From Candidatus Poribacteria bacterium (GTDB lineage: Bacteria > Poribacteria > WGA-4E > WGA-3G): a DNA stretch of 64,000 bases. A program made the position numbers and the translations under genes. Within the stretch, counting starts at the first letter, position 1. Every line of letters starts with the position of its first letter. The stretch lies in NCBI GenBank assembly GCA_022821965.1, contig JAJECN010000035.1, positions 1-64,000 on the forward strand, read 5' to 3'. Of the stretch, positions 8,145-16,804 are shown piece after piece. The notes beneath the pieces were generated by a model. The model saw only the letters and a program-made list of their open reading frames with translations. It was not told where the DNA came from and made no database searches.

Positions 8145-8558
8145 ATGGAACAGACAACGCGAATAGAACTAACAAATCAGAGCGATCTGGTTGCAGTTAG
8201 GTTAGGCGTTATGAACCCCGACGATGTGCGGCGACTTACCATTGAAGACGCACTCGTTGATACCGGTGCAACCGGACTCTGCTTACCAAGTCCGTTTATC
8301 AAACAACTCGGACTCACGCCAATCAGAAGCGCGCACGCCCAAACCGCCAAAGGTATTGTGGAGCGCGTCATTTATTCAGAGGTGGAGTATACCGTTCTGG
8401 AACGAAGCGACACCATCCGAGTGACAGACCTTCCTGAGAACATGCCCGTTTTTGTTGGACACATGATCTTAGAGGCTCTTGATCTTTGTGTGGACATGAA
8501 AAAAGGCTTAATCCATAATCCTGCACATGACGGGGCATGGATGATAAAAATCCTCTGA
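8145..8558 (+). CDS. Retropepsin-like aspartic protease family protein
   Basis: 137 residues with a single D39-T-G motif in DALVDTGATGLCLP and a C-terminal hydrophobic segment (VGHMILEALDLCVD), the layout of half-size clan AA proteases that work as dimers. AGGAGG precedes the ATG by a few bases. A close paralogue lies at 56337 with identical catalytic context. No signal peptide, so cytoplasmic. It directly follows HicAB, but a functional link is not shown. Substrate unknown. Confidence 0.8.
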   Translation: MEQTTRIELTNQSDLVAVRLGVMNPDDVRRLTIEDALVDTGATGLCLPSPFIKQLGLTPIRSAHAQTAKGIVERVIYSEVEYTVLERSDTIRVTDLPENMPVFVGHMILEALDLCVDMKKGLIHNPAHDGAWMIKIL

Positions 8559-8669
8559 CAACGACAGGTGCCAGCGCATACTATGAGTTTTTATCGCGCA
8601 AGGGAAACCCGCAGAAGAGTTTGAGACACTTCTGTAAATAGCGGAAATTACTGACAGGAGGTATCAAAT

Positions 8670-10109
8670 ATGTCTATGGATATTCATGAAGAGACCAATC
8701 TTCGCCTTACGAGGCGAACATTTCTGGGAAAAACGGTGCGGAGTGTTGGATCGCTCGCACTGGCATCTTTACTGACACCATCACTTGTCAATGCTGCGCC
8801 AGAGATTGAGAGATGGCAGGGAATTATTACCGAACCACATGTGCCGCCGAAAGCAAAAACTATTATCCATCTCTGTATGGCAGGCGGTCCATCACATCTG
8901 GAGACTTTGGATTACAAACCGAAACTGGCAGAACTCCACGGGCAACCGATGCCAAAGTCCTTCACTGAAGGTCAACCGATTGCACAACTCCAAGGACAAG
9001 CAGATTCGCTCAAGTGCTTAGGTCCAACACATGAATTCAAAAAGTATGGGCAATCAGGGCAGGAGATGAGTACAGCGTTTCCACACATCGGAAGCCTCGC
9101 TGATGATATTTGCATCGTTCGATCACTGAAAACCGAGCAAATTAACCACGATCCAGCACACACTTTCATGAACACAGGCACTGCAATCGCTGGCAGACCG
9201 AGCATGGGCTCATGGCTGCTTTACGGACTCGGCAGTGAAAATGAAAACCTGCCGGGCTATGTTGTCCTCATTTCTTCTGGTGGTGGTCAGGATCAACCCA
9301 TTGCAACCCGACAGTGGCATAGCGGGTTCCTCCCGGGGCAGTTTCAAGGGGTCCAGTTCCATTCAACCGGCGATCCGGTTCACTATGTCACCAACCCCGG
9401 CGGTGTGAACACCGAACAGCAACGCGATGTGGTAGATGCCGTACAAACATTGAACGGCATATTTGATGAGACTGTGGACGATCCAGCTATCTCAACACGC
9501 ATCAGTCAATACGAGATGGCATTCCGAATGCAGACGAGTGTCCCGGAGTTGACCGACATCTCCAAAGAGCCACAGCACGTTCTGGATGCGTACGGCGCGA
9601 AACCGGGTGACGGCTCCTACGCCTCAAACTGTCTCCTCGCGCGGCGGTTAGCCGAACGTGGCGTGCGATTTATTCAACTCTATCACCGTGGGTGGGACCA
9701 TCATGGCGGCATTGAAAACGCTATTAAGACAACCTCGGGTTATGTTGATAAGGCAACCGCTGCGCTCGTCAACGATTTGAAACAGCGTGGCATGTTGGAC
9801 GAGACCTTAGTGATTTGGGGTGGTGAGTTCGGTCGGACACCGATGGCACAAGGCACTGGACGCGACCACCATATTAAGGGATTCTCGATGTGGATGGCGG
9901 GTGGTGGTGTCAAAGGTGGTGTTAGTTACGGGAACACCGATGAGTTGGGATATAATGCCGTTGAAAATATTGTGCATGTCCACGACTTCCACGCCACGAT
10001 GCTACACCTCTTCGGGATTAACCACGAAAAACTGGTCTATCGCTTCCAAGGGCGAGACTTCCGTCTCACCGATGTCCACGGGCATGTCGTCCGCGACATT
10101 TTGGCTTAA
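8670..10109 (+). CDS. DUF1501 (sulfatase/phosphatase-like) secreted protein
   Basis: 479 residues with a twin-arginine-type export signal (TRRTFLGK at 14-21, then a hydrophobic LASLL stretch). Core motifs of DUF1501 are present: MAGGPSHLETLDYKP, NHDPAHTFMNTG, WGGEFGRTPM and HHIKGFSMWMAGGGVKGG. DUF1501 has the alkaline-phosphatase/sulfatase fold. AGGAGGT lies before the ATG. In Planctomycetes it follows the DUF1549/DUF1553 gene directly; here that gene ends 2.3 kb upstream. Likely periplasmic. Confidence 0.93.
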   Translation: MSMDIHEETNLRLTRRTFLGKTVRSVGSLALASLLTPSLVNAAPEIERWQGIITEPHVPPKAKTIIHLCMAGGPSHLETLDYKPKLAELHGQPMPKSFTEGQPIAQLQGQADSLKCLGPTHEFKKYGQSGQEMSTAFPHIGSLADDICIVRSLKTEQINHDPAHTFMNTGTAIAGRPSMGSWLLYGLGSENENLPGYVVLISSGGGQDQPIATRQWHSGFLPGQFQGVQFHSTGDPVHYVTNPGGVNTEQQRDVVDAVQTLNGIFDETVDDPAISTRISQYEMAFRMQTSVPELTDISKEPQHVLDAYGAKPGDGSYASNCLLARRLAERGVRFIQLYHRGWDHHGGIENAIKTTSGYVDKATAALVNDLKQRGMLDETLVIWGGEFGRTPMAQGTGRDHHIKGFSMWMAGGGVKGGVSYGNTDELGYNAVENIVHVHDFHATMLHLFGINHEKLVYRFQGRDFRLTDVHGHVVRDILA

Positions 10110-10114
10110 GGGTA

Positions 10115-10138
10115 GTAGGCACGCTCCGTCGTGCCTAC
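10115..10138. repeat. GTAG/CTAC-bounded palindrome, copy 3
   Basis: GTAGGCACG, a 6-nt loop and CGTGCCTAC, starting 5 bp after the DUF1501 stop. It may serve as the 3' hairpin of that transcript. The stem resembles the copy at 42057-42083. Confidence 0.75.
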
Positions 10139-10167
10139 CATAATGATAAGGTTGCAAAGTAGTTTGT

Positions 10168-11454
10168 ATGAAAAGAACAGTTAGGATTTTTTTAGTACAC
10201 ATCTCGTTCTTGTTCGCTCTGACAGTGTCTGCCTTCAGCGACAGTCTCCCTATAGTGGAGCCTGAAGCAGTTGGACTTTCTACCGAAAGGCTCTCAAGAA
10301 TTGATAAGGTTATGGAAAAGCACATCGCTGAAAAGAAAATCGCTGGCGGTGTCATACTGGTTGCGAGGCACGGAAAGATCGCGTATCTTGGGGCTCACGG
10401 TATGATGGATGTTGAGGCAGAAAAGCCGATGGCACCCGACACCATTTTCCGTATTGCGTCAATGACCAAGCAGATTACGAGTGTCGCCGTAATGATGCTT
10501 TATGAAGAAGGGCATTTTCGGTTACATGAGCCGGTCTCAAAGTTCATTCCCGCTTTCAAAGAGATGCTCGTGCTGCCACCAGAAGATGCCGAAGATTCGG
10601 CAGCCCCTGTACCAGCAACACGACAGATTACCATTTGGAACCTGCTCACCCACACCTCCGGTCTAACGTATCACTGGAATGAGCGACTCGGTCCGAAATA
10701 CAACGATGCGGGTATCACCCACGGGCTTTTGCAGGATGAGAGCACCCTTGCGGAAAAGATGAAAGTGTTGGCAACAATTCCGTTGTTGCATCAACCAGGG
10801 GATAGAGTTGAGTACGGTCTCTCAATAGATGTACTCGGTTATCTCGTTGAGGTCGTATCGGGGATGCCGCTTGATCAGTTTTTCTCTGAACGTATTTTCA
10901 AACCACTCGGTATGACAGACACACACTTCTTTATCCCGGAAGCGAAACGTGAACGGATCGCAACAGTGTACGAGCGAACTGGAGACGGTCCAATAATGCG
11001 AAAATCCCAAGAACCGACTGTAGATGGTTTGGTAATCTACTCAACCGACTATCCGTACAATGGTCCGCGAACCTATTTCTCTGGCGGTGCTGGGTTAGTC
11101 TCTACTGCCTCTGATTATGCCCGTTTTGCACAAATGATGCTCAACGGCGGAAATTTAGACGGTGTCCGATTGTTGAGCCGAAAAACCGTTGAATTCATGA
11201 CTACGGATCAGCTCACTCGGATGGATGTCAATTACGGATTTGGGCTCGGTTTTAGTATTGTTCGCGATGAGTCAGATCTCTGGGAGATCGGATCAGTTGG
11301 AACGTATAGCGGTGGTGGTTTCTTCTTTACCAGTTTCTTTATCGACCCCCAAGAACAGATGATTGGTATCCTCATGTGCCAATTGCATCCCACCGGCGGT
11401 TTGGATCTCGGAGGGAGGATTCGCACCCTCTGCTACCAAGCAATCACCGATTGA
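10168..11454 (+). CDS. Serine hydrolase, beta-lactamase / penicillin-binding-protein-like
   Basis: 428 residues with an N-terminal signal peptide (RIFLVHISFLFALTVSAFS). The SXXK motif is SMTK at 98-101 (catalytic Ser98, Lys101), followed by LLTHTSGLTY and a Tyr216 motif (VEYGLSIDVLGYLVE), as in class C beta-lactamases, esterases and D-amino-acid peptidases of the Beta-lactamase family (PF00144). The C-terminal GGGFFFTSFFIDP region replaces a KTG box. Periplasmic. The substrate cannot be deduced; antibiotic hydrolysis should not be assumed. Confidence 0.88.
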   Translation: MKRTVRIFLVHISFLFALTVSAFSDSLPIVEPEAVGLSTERLSRIDKVMEKHIAEKKIAGGVILVARHGKIAYLGAHGMMDVEAEKPMAPDTIFRIASMTKQITSVAVMMLYEEGHFRLHEPVSKFIPAFKEMLVLPPEDAEDSAAPVPATRQITIWNLLTHTSGLTYHWNERLGPKYNDAGITHGLLQDESTLAEKMKVLATIPLLHQPGDRVEYGLSIDVLGYLVEVVSGMPLDQFFSERIFKPLGMTDTHFFIPEAKRERIATVYERTGDGPIMRKSQEPTVDGLVIYSTDYPYNGPRTYFSGGAGLVSTASDYARFAQMMLNGGNLDGVRLLSRKTVEFMTTDQLTRMDVNYGFGLGFSIVRDESDLWEIGSVGTYSGGGFFFTSFFIDPQEQMIGILMCQLHPTGGLDLGGRIRTLCYQAITD

Positions 11455-11507
11455 AATTTTTCAGACTGTGCTCTATCACATCACGCGCAAGTTCTTGATA
11501 GGTTTCG

Positions 11508-11611
11508 GTAGCACATAACGAAGTGGCGTGCGGATATACGGGAAAGAGATTGAGACCTCCAACCCACCTCACCGAACCGCAAGGAAAATTAAAAAAAGGA
11601 AATTAATCAAT
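11508..11611 (+). promoter_or_regulatory. Structured leader element, copy A (before the MDR dehydrogenase)
   Basis: Ungapped alignment with the leaders at 30498 and 32957. It starts GTAGCAC, has hairpin GCAC...GTGC, then GCGGATA-ACGG, CCAAC-CACCT and CGAACCGCAAGGAAAATTAA. It then carries about 15 extra bases with a second AAAGGA before the ATG at 11612. It lies 53 bp after the previous stop. Confidence 0.65.
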
Positions 11612-12643
11612 ATGCTAAGAGAACTCATTGCACCGGCACAAGAACAGGTCGCTTTCCGAGAATATGAAAGCCAACCTTTGCAAGCCAATGAAATTCGGGT
11701 CAAGAGCCAGTTTGGTGCGGCTAAACACGGTTCAGAGATGGCATCATATAAGGGTTATGCCGGTCCGCGCGGTGGCTACGACGGAGAATATAAAATCTTT
11801 CGCGCAAACGGTTCTGGGATGGTGCACTACCCTTCAGGACTTGGGAACATGTGTGTTGGCGAGGTAACTGAGATTGGTGCGGACGTTACCGATGTCGAGG
11901 TCGGAGAGCGAGTTTTTCGGCACAGTTCCTTCCGCGAGGAACATGTTTGGAACGCAGCAGGTACCCGGAAACTGCCCGATGGGGTGCCTTGGCAGGCAGC
12001 CGTTTGTTTGGATCCAACAGATTTTGCCCTCGGCGCAGTGCGCGACGGTAATGTCCGCATCGGTGATGCTGTAGCTGTCTTTGGAATGGGTGGTATCGGA
12101 CTGATGGCACTGCAGCTTGCCAAATTCGCAGGTGCCTACCCAGTAATTGGCATCGATCCGCTCGAATTGCGCCGTAATGTCGCCCTCGAATGTGGTGCGG
12201 ATCTGGTTATCGATCCTACGACAGAGGATGCCGGTTTGGAGATTAAAAAAGCCACCAACAAACGTGGTGCCGATGTTTGCATTGAATATAGCGGACATCA
12301 TACGGCACTGCAAGACGCTATCCGCGGCGTGATGTATTTAGGGACGGTTGTCGCCGGTGCGTGGCCCGGTATCTACCCCGCAGGATTAGATCTCGGTGCG
12401 GAGGCACATTTCAATCGACCGACGATTGTCTTCTCACGCGCCTGCAGCGAACCGAATCCCGAATATCCGAATTGGAATGAAGGCAGACTCTTTGAAATCA
12501 GTTGGAGGCTCCTTTGCGATGGCAGCTTGAAATCTGAACCGGTTATATATCCTGTTGTCGATTTTGACGATCTATTGGACGAGTATCCGAAGATAGCAAC
12601 TGCCCCGGGTGAGAATGTCAAGTTAGGTGTTCGATTCGCATAA
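11612..12643 (+). CDS. Medium-chain dehydrogenase/reductase-family protein lacking canonical zinc ligands
   Basis: 343 residues from ATG 11612. The longer frame to 11528 is rejected because the leader element occupies it and AAAGGA precedes this ATG. The GroES-like N-terminal domain has GAAKHGSEM where catalytic-zinc members have a Cys motif, and there is no GHE. The four-Cys structural-zinc lobe is also absent. The Rossmann domain is intact (FGMGGIGLMALQLAKF, then GIDP). So it is an NAD(P)-binding MDR protein, probably zinc-independent or with a different metal site. Substrate unknown; cytoplasmic. Confidence 0.82.
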   Translation: MLRELIAPAQEQVAFREYESQPLQANEIRVKSQFGAAKHGSEMASYKGYAGPRGGYDGEYKIFRANGSGMVHYPSGLGNMCVGEVTEIGADVTDVEVGERVFRHSSFREEHVWNAAGTRKLPDGVPWQAAVCLDPTDFALGAVRDGNVRIGDAVAVFGMGGIGLMALQLAKFAGAYPVIGIDPLELRRNVALECGADLVIDPTTEDAGLEIKKATNKRGADVCIEYSGHHTALQDAIRGVMYLGTVVAGAWPGIYPAGLDLGAEAHFNRPTIVFSRACSEPNPEYPNWNEGRLFEISWRLLCDGSLKSEPVIYPVVDFDDLLDEYPKIATAPGENVKLGVRFA

Positions 12644-12725
12644 CCGCTATTTTCGTCGGGGCTTCGTCCCTTAGAGTTTCAGGTTATCAAGTTATTCTCC
12701 GTTCACCCTGGAGGAAAGGGAAGCT

Positions 12726-13664
12726 ATGACTGCTGGACTTATGCTGGTTTTAATGAGCATCACATCAGCCCAAATTATTGGCAATAATGTAATCGGAAGC
12801 ATTGAAGTAACGCCGAGAATCGAAATAGCAGAGATACCGAGTGAATTTTCTGCTTTCAGACAAGTAGGCTGTGACAAATATGTCAATGTTTTCGGCGTTC
12901 ACATCTTCGCAAGCCAAACGACCTCCGAAGATAAACTCTCTCACGCTGCAGGTGTTTTGGCACAATACCTCGATAACGACGAAGACGGTGTTCCTGACAA
13001 CACGTTGGTTCTTAGCCAATTGGTGAGCCGAAACGTCTTCATCATTATGCCCGGAACAGAGGCGGAGATGGAGCGGATGGAAATGGAACCGGTAGAAGAG
13101 GCGGGCTATCGATTCGGTCAAGGCCTATATGGCGAAGAAACCAAGCCAGATTTCCTTGTTGATGGCAAAATCAACGCTCCCGATGGTCACTACTACGACG
13201 GCGCATTAGAGGAAATTCTGCATCCCATTACACAACATGGATATGCCAATGCTTACCCCGAGGTGTTCGGGGAGGTACGGGGGTCCACCTTAGCGAAGTG
13301 CATGGATGCTGCCCGTGGTGGATATTTCGAGCGAGTGCCGAAAGGTGGACCCAAGAGCGGATATCCGGCAGAGGCTTGGTATCACTATACAGATGAAACC
13401 TGTGATTATGACTGCATGGTTACGGAATACATCTATTGGGCTTTGACCTCGATATTGGGGACACAGGACTTTCCAGGGCGACACGAGGCACTCGAAGTCG
13501 AATGGGAATTGAATACCAAAGAACGGGTTAGAACTGGTGATCCCAAAGTATACGAACTTCTGACAGACCCTCAATACAAATTCCCAACCAAAGCACCAGA
13601 TGGAAACTACAGCCCATCGGCATTTCCCGTTACAGTTGTCCCTATCATCGCTATTGAAGATTAA
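12726..13664 (+). CDS. Exported protein of unknown function with calcium-loop-like motif
   Basis: 312 residues with a short signal peptide (MTAGLMLVLMSITSAQ). CDKYVNVFGVHIFAS is followed by a Ca-loop-like YLDNDEDGVPDN. A segment LEEILHPITQHGYAN places E and H in a pattern that could bind metal, and a later conserved-looking part is EAWYHYTDETCDYDCMVTEY. GGAGGAAAGG precedes the ATG. I recognise it only as a type of conserved hypothetical protein. A zinc-hydrolase role is speculation. Confidence 0.7.
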   Translation: MTAGLMLVLMSITSAQIIGNNVIGSIEVTPRIEIAEIPSEFSAFRQVGCDKYVNVFGVHIFASQTTSEDKLSHAAGVLAQYLDNDEDGVPDNTLVLSQLVSRNVFIIMPGTEAEMERMEMEPVEEAGYRFGQGLYGEETKPDFLVDGKINAPDGHYYDGALEEILHPITQHGYANAYPEVFGEVRGSTLAKCMDAARGGYFERVPKGGPKSGYPAEAWYHYTDETCDYDCMVTEYIYWALTSILGTQDFPGRHEALEVEWELNTKERVRTGDPKVYELLTDPQYKFPTKAPDGNYSPSAFPVTVVPIIAIED

Positions 13665-13767
13665 TAGGGTAACAGTCCTTATTAAACGGGGAAACTCGGA
13701 AATAGTTCGTTGAGAGCATGTTTGTTCTCAAGAGTTCCCAAGAAGCTCTTTTTTCAGTTTTTGGCAT
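13651..13767 (-). CDS. Possible 38-residue small protein with strong ribosome-binding site
   Basis: Reading the minus strand, AAGGAGGTATT is followed by ATG at 13767 and 38 codons to TAG (13651), giving MPKTEKRASWELLRTNML.... The stop overlaps the 3' end of the plus-strand gene by 14 bp. It is divergent from the sigma-factor operon. It could be a real small protein or the surviving 5' end of a lost gene. No family recognised. Confidence 0.3.
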   Translation of the reverse strand: MPKTEKRASWELLRTNMLSTNYFRVSPFNKDCYPINLQ

Positions 13768-13927
13768 AATACCTCCTTCAAAATCCACTTAAAATCTGCG
13801 CCATCCGCGATTCAGAAATTACCGACCATATTCTCCTTTTTTTCCGATTTATGACAATCATGCAACCCGTGCCTCGTAAAATCGCGTCACCACAATTGTA
13901 AGTCTAAATTACTTATGGAGATCTCTG

Positions 13928-16804
13928 ATGGAAAAAGACGACGTTGAATTGATTTACAGTATATTAGCAGGGGATGAAGCTGCATTTAGCACGTTAGTAA
14001 AAAAATACCAAAAAAGCGTTCACGCACTCGCGTGGCGGAAAATCGGAGATTTCCATATCGCGGAAGAAATTACCCAAGACACTTTCCTGCAGGCACACAA
14101 AAAACTTGCCTCGCTAAAAAATCCGAGTCAGTTTGCCGGGTGGCTCTATGTGATCGCAGACCGACTCTGCAAAGCATGGTTCCGAAAAAAGCGACTAAAG
14201 AAACAACTGAACATGCAATCGCTCGAAGCCACCAGTGAAGAAACACTTGAAAAAACTGATTATTCAAACTACACCCGTGAACAGCGTGAAGATGCCGCAG
14301 TAGAGCATCAACGTCAGATTGTGCAAAGACTCATGGAAAAACTCCCTGAGAGTGAACGCACAGTGATGGTCCTTTACTACCTCGGAGAAATGAGTTGTGA
14401 AGAAATTGGTAGGTTTTTAGGCGTGTCCCCTAACACGGTTAAAAGTCGGCTACGACGGGCTCGAGAGAGTTTAAAGAAGCAAGAGCATATAATTAGTGAA
14501 ACCCTCAGTGGTATCCAGCTCCCCGCTAACCTTACTGAAAACATCATGCAGCAGATAGCCAAACTGAAAGAAGTACCTCCTCAGGGTGGTAACCGGCTAC
14601 CGTGGGCAGCTTTAGCTTCATCTGCTGTTTTGGCACTTTTACTGATAGGGACGGGCACTCAATTACTCATAAATTTTCAGCAGCCCTATAGTTTTGATGC
14701 CCAATCGGAAAGCACTATTGAAATAGTTGACGCGCCTATTGTTCTTGATATTCACTCAAAACCGGATTTGCGAAACCGAGTGGGCAACGATACGATCCCG
14801 GGTAAAAACAGCAATAAAGGTTTATCAACAGGAACTGAATCTATGCAAAACAGTATAGCACAAGATACAACACAATGGAGTCTACCGGAAGATGCCAAAG
14901 CGCGGTTCGGGAAAGGTTATCCCTATGACTTTGAATATTTTCCGGATGGCACGCGGCTTGCTGTGGGGAGCACCATAGGCATCTGGATCTACGACGCACG
15001 GACAGGTGAAGAACTCAATTTGCTAACAGGGCATACATACTACGTCAGTCGTGTCGTTTTTAGCACTGATGGCAGGACACTTGCAAGTATGGGCCGTTGG
15101 AATGACACAATTATCCGCCTATGGGATGTTGCCACCGGTGACTCCAAGGCGACCCTCACAGCACATACAGGCAATATCAATACTATCGTTTTCAGTCCTA
15201 ATGACAAAATGCTTGCAAGTGCAAGTGATGACCATACCGTCCGTTTATGGGATAGTGACAAGGGAGACTTGAAGACAACGCTGATAGGTCATACAGGTCA
15301 TGTTAAAGTGTTAGCGTTCAGCCCCGATGGTAGTAGACTTGCAAGTGGTGGTACCGACGAGGTCATCCGCCTATGGGATGTCACTACAGGTGAACTTCTG
15401 CTAACGTTTGCAGCACACGCGAATTCTGTTGATACCTTGATGTATTCACCAAACGGAGAACAAATTGCCAGCCAAGGTGGAGACGACAACGTTTGTTTAT
15501 GGAATGCTCAAACGGGTGAATTTCTGCACCTCCTCAGCGATCATACAAAAGAGGTGTCTTCCATCAATTTTTCAAAAGATGGTGAAACGCTTGCGACTGC
15601 AAATTACGATGGAACAATCGAATTTTGGCACGCACACACTGGAGAGCATCTGAAAACCGTCAATGTGAGTACAAAACCCTATAGTCTGTATAATATGTAC
15701 TACTCCCCGGATGGTAGCACTTATGTCTGTGATGACGATGAGGAGGGGAAAATCCTACTCTATGATGCTAACACCGACAAACTTTTACATACCTTCAAAA
15801 TGCCCAGCAGAGGTGTGGGTGACATGAGGTATTCTCCCGATGGACAGACACTTGTGGGTGCCGATCAATTTGGGCTGCATTTTTGGGATATCGACACCGG
15901 ACAGTTGCTGCAAACCATCCCTGGCTACTCGGATGTCATCAATTCCGTGGTCTACTCTCCAGATGGACGCACATTGGTGAGTTTAGCCGGTGTCCTCCGT
16001 TTTTGGGATGTTGAGACCGAAAAACTCCTACGAACCCTCACGCCTGAAAGCTCAGTCCGTTCTATGGCGTATTCTCCGGACGGACAGACGCTTGCCTGTG
16101 GAACCTACGACAACACGATCCTGTTATGGAACGTTAGCAGATGGAAACAGATAACAACGCTTGAAGGACATGCGGAGGGTATCTCATCGGTAGCCTTCAG
16201 TCCGGATGGACAAATACTCGCGAGTGGGAGCTGGGACCGGACGATCCGCTTGTGGAATCCACAAACAGGAAAGATATTAAAAGTCCTTACTGGACATTCG
16301 TCCAGTATTAACACTGTGGTCTTCTCTCCAAATGGAGAGACACTTGCAAGTGGTGATGATAGTGGAACAATCCGTTTTTGGAACGTGGATACTGGTGAAC
16401 TCCTAAAAACTATTGACACTGAGGCGGATACGATCGATTCTGTGGCATTTTCGCCGGATGGCAAGACACTAGCGAGTACGGACAACAACGGTAACGGTGA
16501 TGGTAATATTCGGTTTTGGGATGTTGCCACTGGTGAACTCCTAAAAACTATCACTGTGGAGGCAGGTGCTTATTCTGTCGTGTATTCACCAGATGGCAGC
16601 ACACTTGCGAGTGGTGGGTTGACCAAACTTGCGAGTGGTGGTTTGGGAAAACTTTCTATTTGGGATGTTGCCACTGGTGAACGCTTGAAAACCTTTATTG
16701 GGCATATAGATCCCGTCTCTTCTGTCGCCTATTCTCCTGATGGACGGACCCTCGCCAGCGGGTGCCGAGATAGCACCATAATTCTGTGGGATTTAACAAA
16801 ATGA
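13928..16804 (+). CDS. ECF-type RNA polymerase sigma factor fused via a membrane segment to WD40 repeats
   Basis: 958 residues. Sigma-70 region 2 lies at about 10-90 (FSTLVKKYQKSVHALA, DTFLQAHKKL, FAGWLYVIADR) and region 4 at about 138-190 (VLYYLGEMSCEEIGRFLGVS, TVKSRLRRARE). A single membrane segment follows at about 224-246 (AALASSAVLALLLIGTGTQL), then a Ser/Thr/Asn linker. About 15 WD40 repeats run from about 330 to the end, enough for two seven-bladed propellers. The predicted topology puts the sigma domains in the cytoplasm and the propellers outside the inner membrane. Sigma-WD40 fusions are known in Planctomycetes. Whether the sigma part is released by proteolysis is unknown. GGAG lies 7 nt before the ATG. 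The stop overlaps the next start (ATGA). Confidence 0.9.
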   Translation: MEKDDVELIYSILAGDEAAFSTLVKKYQKSVHALAWRKIGDFHIAEEITQDTFLQAHKKLASLKNPSQFAGWLYVIADRLCKAWFRKKRLKKQLNMQSLEATSEETLEKTDYSNYTREQREDAAVEHQRQIVQRLMEKLPESERTVMVLYYLGEMSCEEIGRFLGVSPNTVKSRLRRARESLKKQEHIISETLSGIQLPANLTENIMQQIAKLKEVPPQGGNRLPWAALASSAVLALLLIGTGTQLLINFQQPYSFDAQSESTIEIVDAPIVLDIHSKPDLRNRVGNDTIPGKNSNKGLSTGTESMQNSIAQDTTQWSLPEDAKARFGKGYPYDFEYFPDGTRLAVGSTIGIWIYDARTGEELNLLTGHTYYVSRVVFSTDGRTLASMGRWNDTIIRLWDVATGDSKATLTAHTGNINTIVFSPNDKMLASASDDHTVRLWDSDKGDLKTTLIGHTGHVKVLAFSPDGSRLASGGTDEVIRLWDVTTGELLLTFAAHANSVDTLMYSPNGEQIASQGGDDNVCLWNAQTGEFLHLLSDHTKEVSSINFSKDGETLATANYDGTIEFWHAHTGEHLKTVNVSTKPYSLYNMYYSPDGSTYVCDDDEEGKILLYDANTDKLLHTFKMPSRGVGDMRYSPDGQTLVGADQFGLHFWDIDTGQLLQTIPGYSDVINSVVYSPDGRTLVSLAGVLRFWDVETEKLLRTLTPESSVRSMAYSPDGQTLACGTYDNTILLWNVSRWKQITTLEGHAEGISSVAFSPDGQILASGSWDRTIRLWNPQTGKILKVLTGHSSSINTVVFSPNGETLASGDDSGTIRFWNVDTGELLKTIDTEADTIDSVAFSPDGKTLASTDNNGNGDGNIRFWDVATGELLKTITVEAGAYSVVYSPDGSTLASGGLTKLASGGLGKLSIWDVATGERLKTFIGHIDPVSSVAYSPDGRTLASGCRDSTIILWDLTK

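Noticed and set aside
12655-12675. GGGGCTTCGTCCC hairpin after the MDR gene as a terminator
   Set aside because: Only three to four stable pairs and no T-run.
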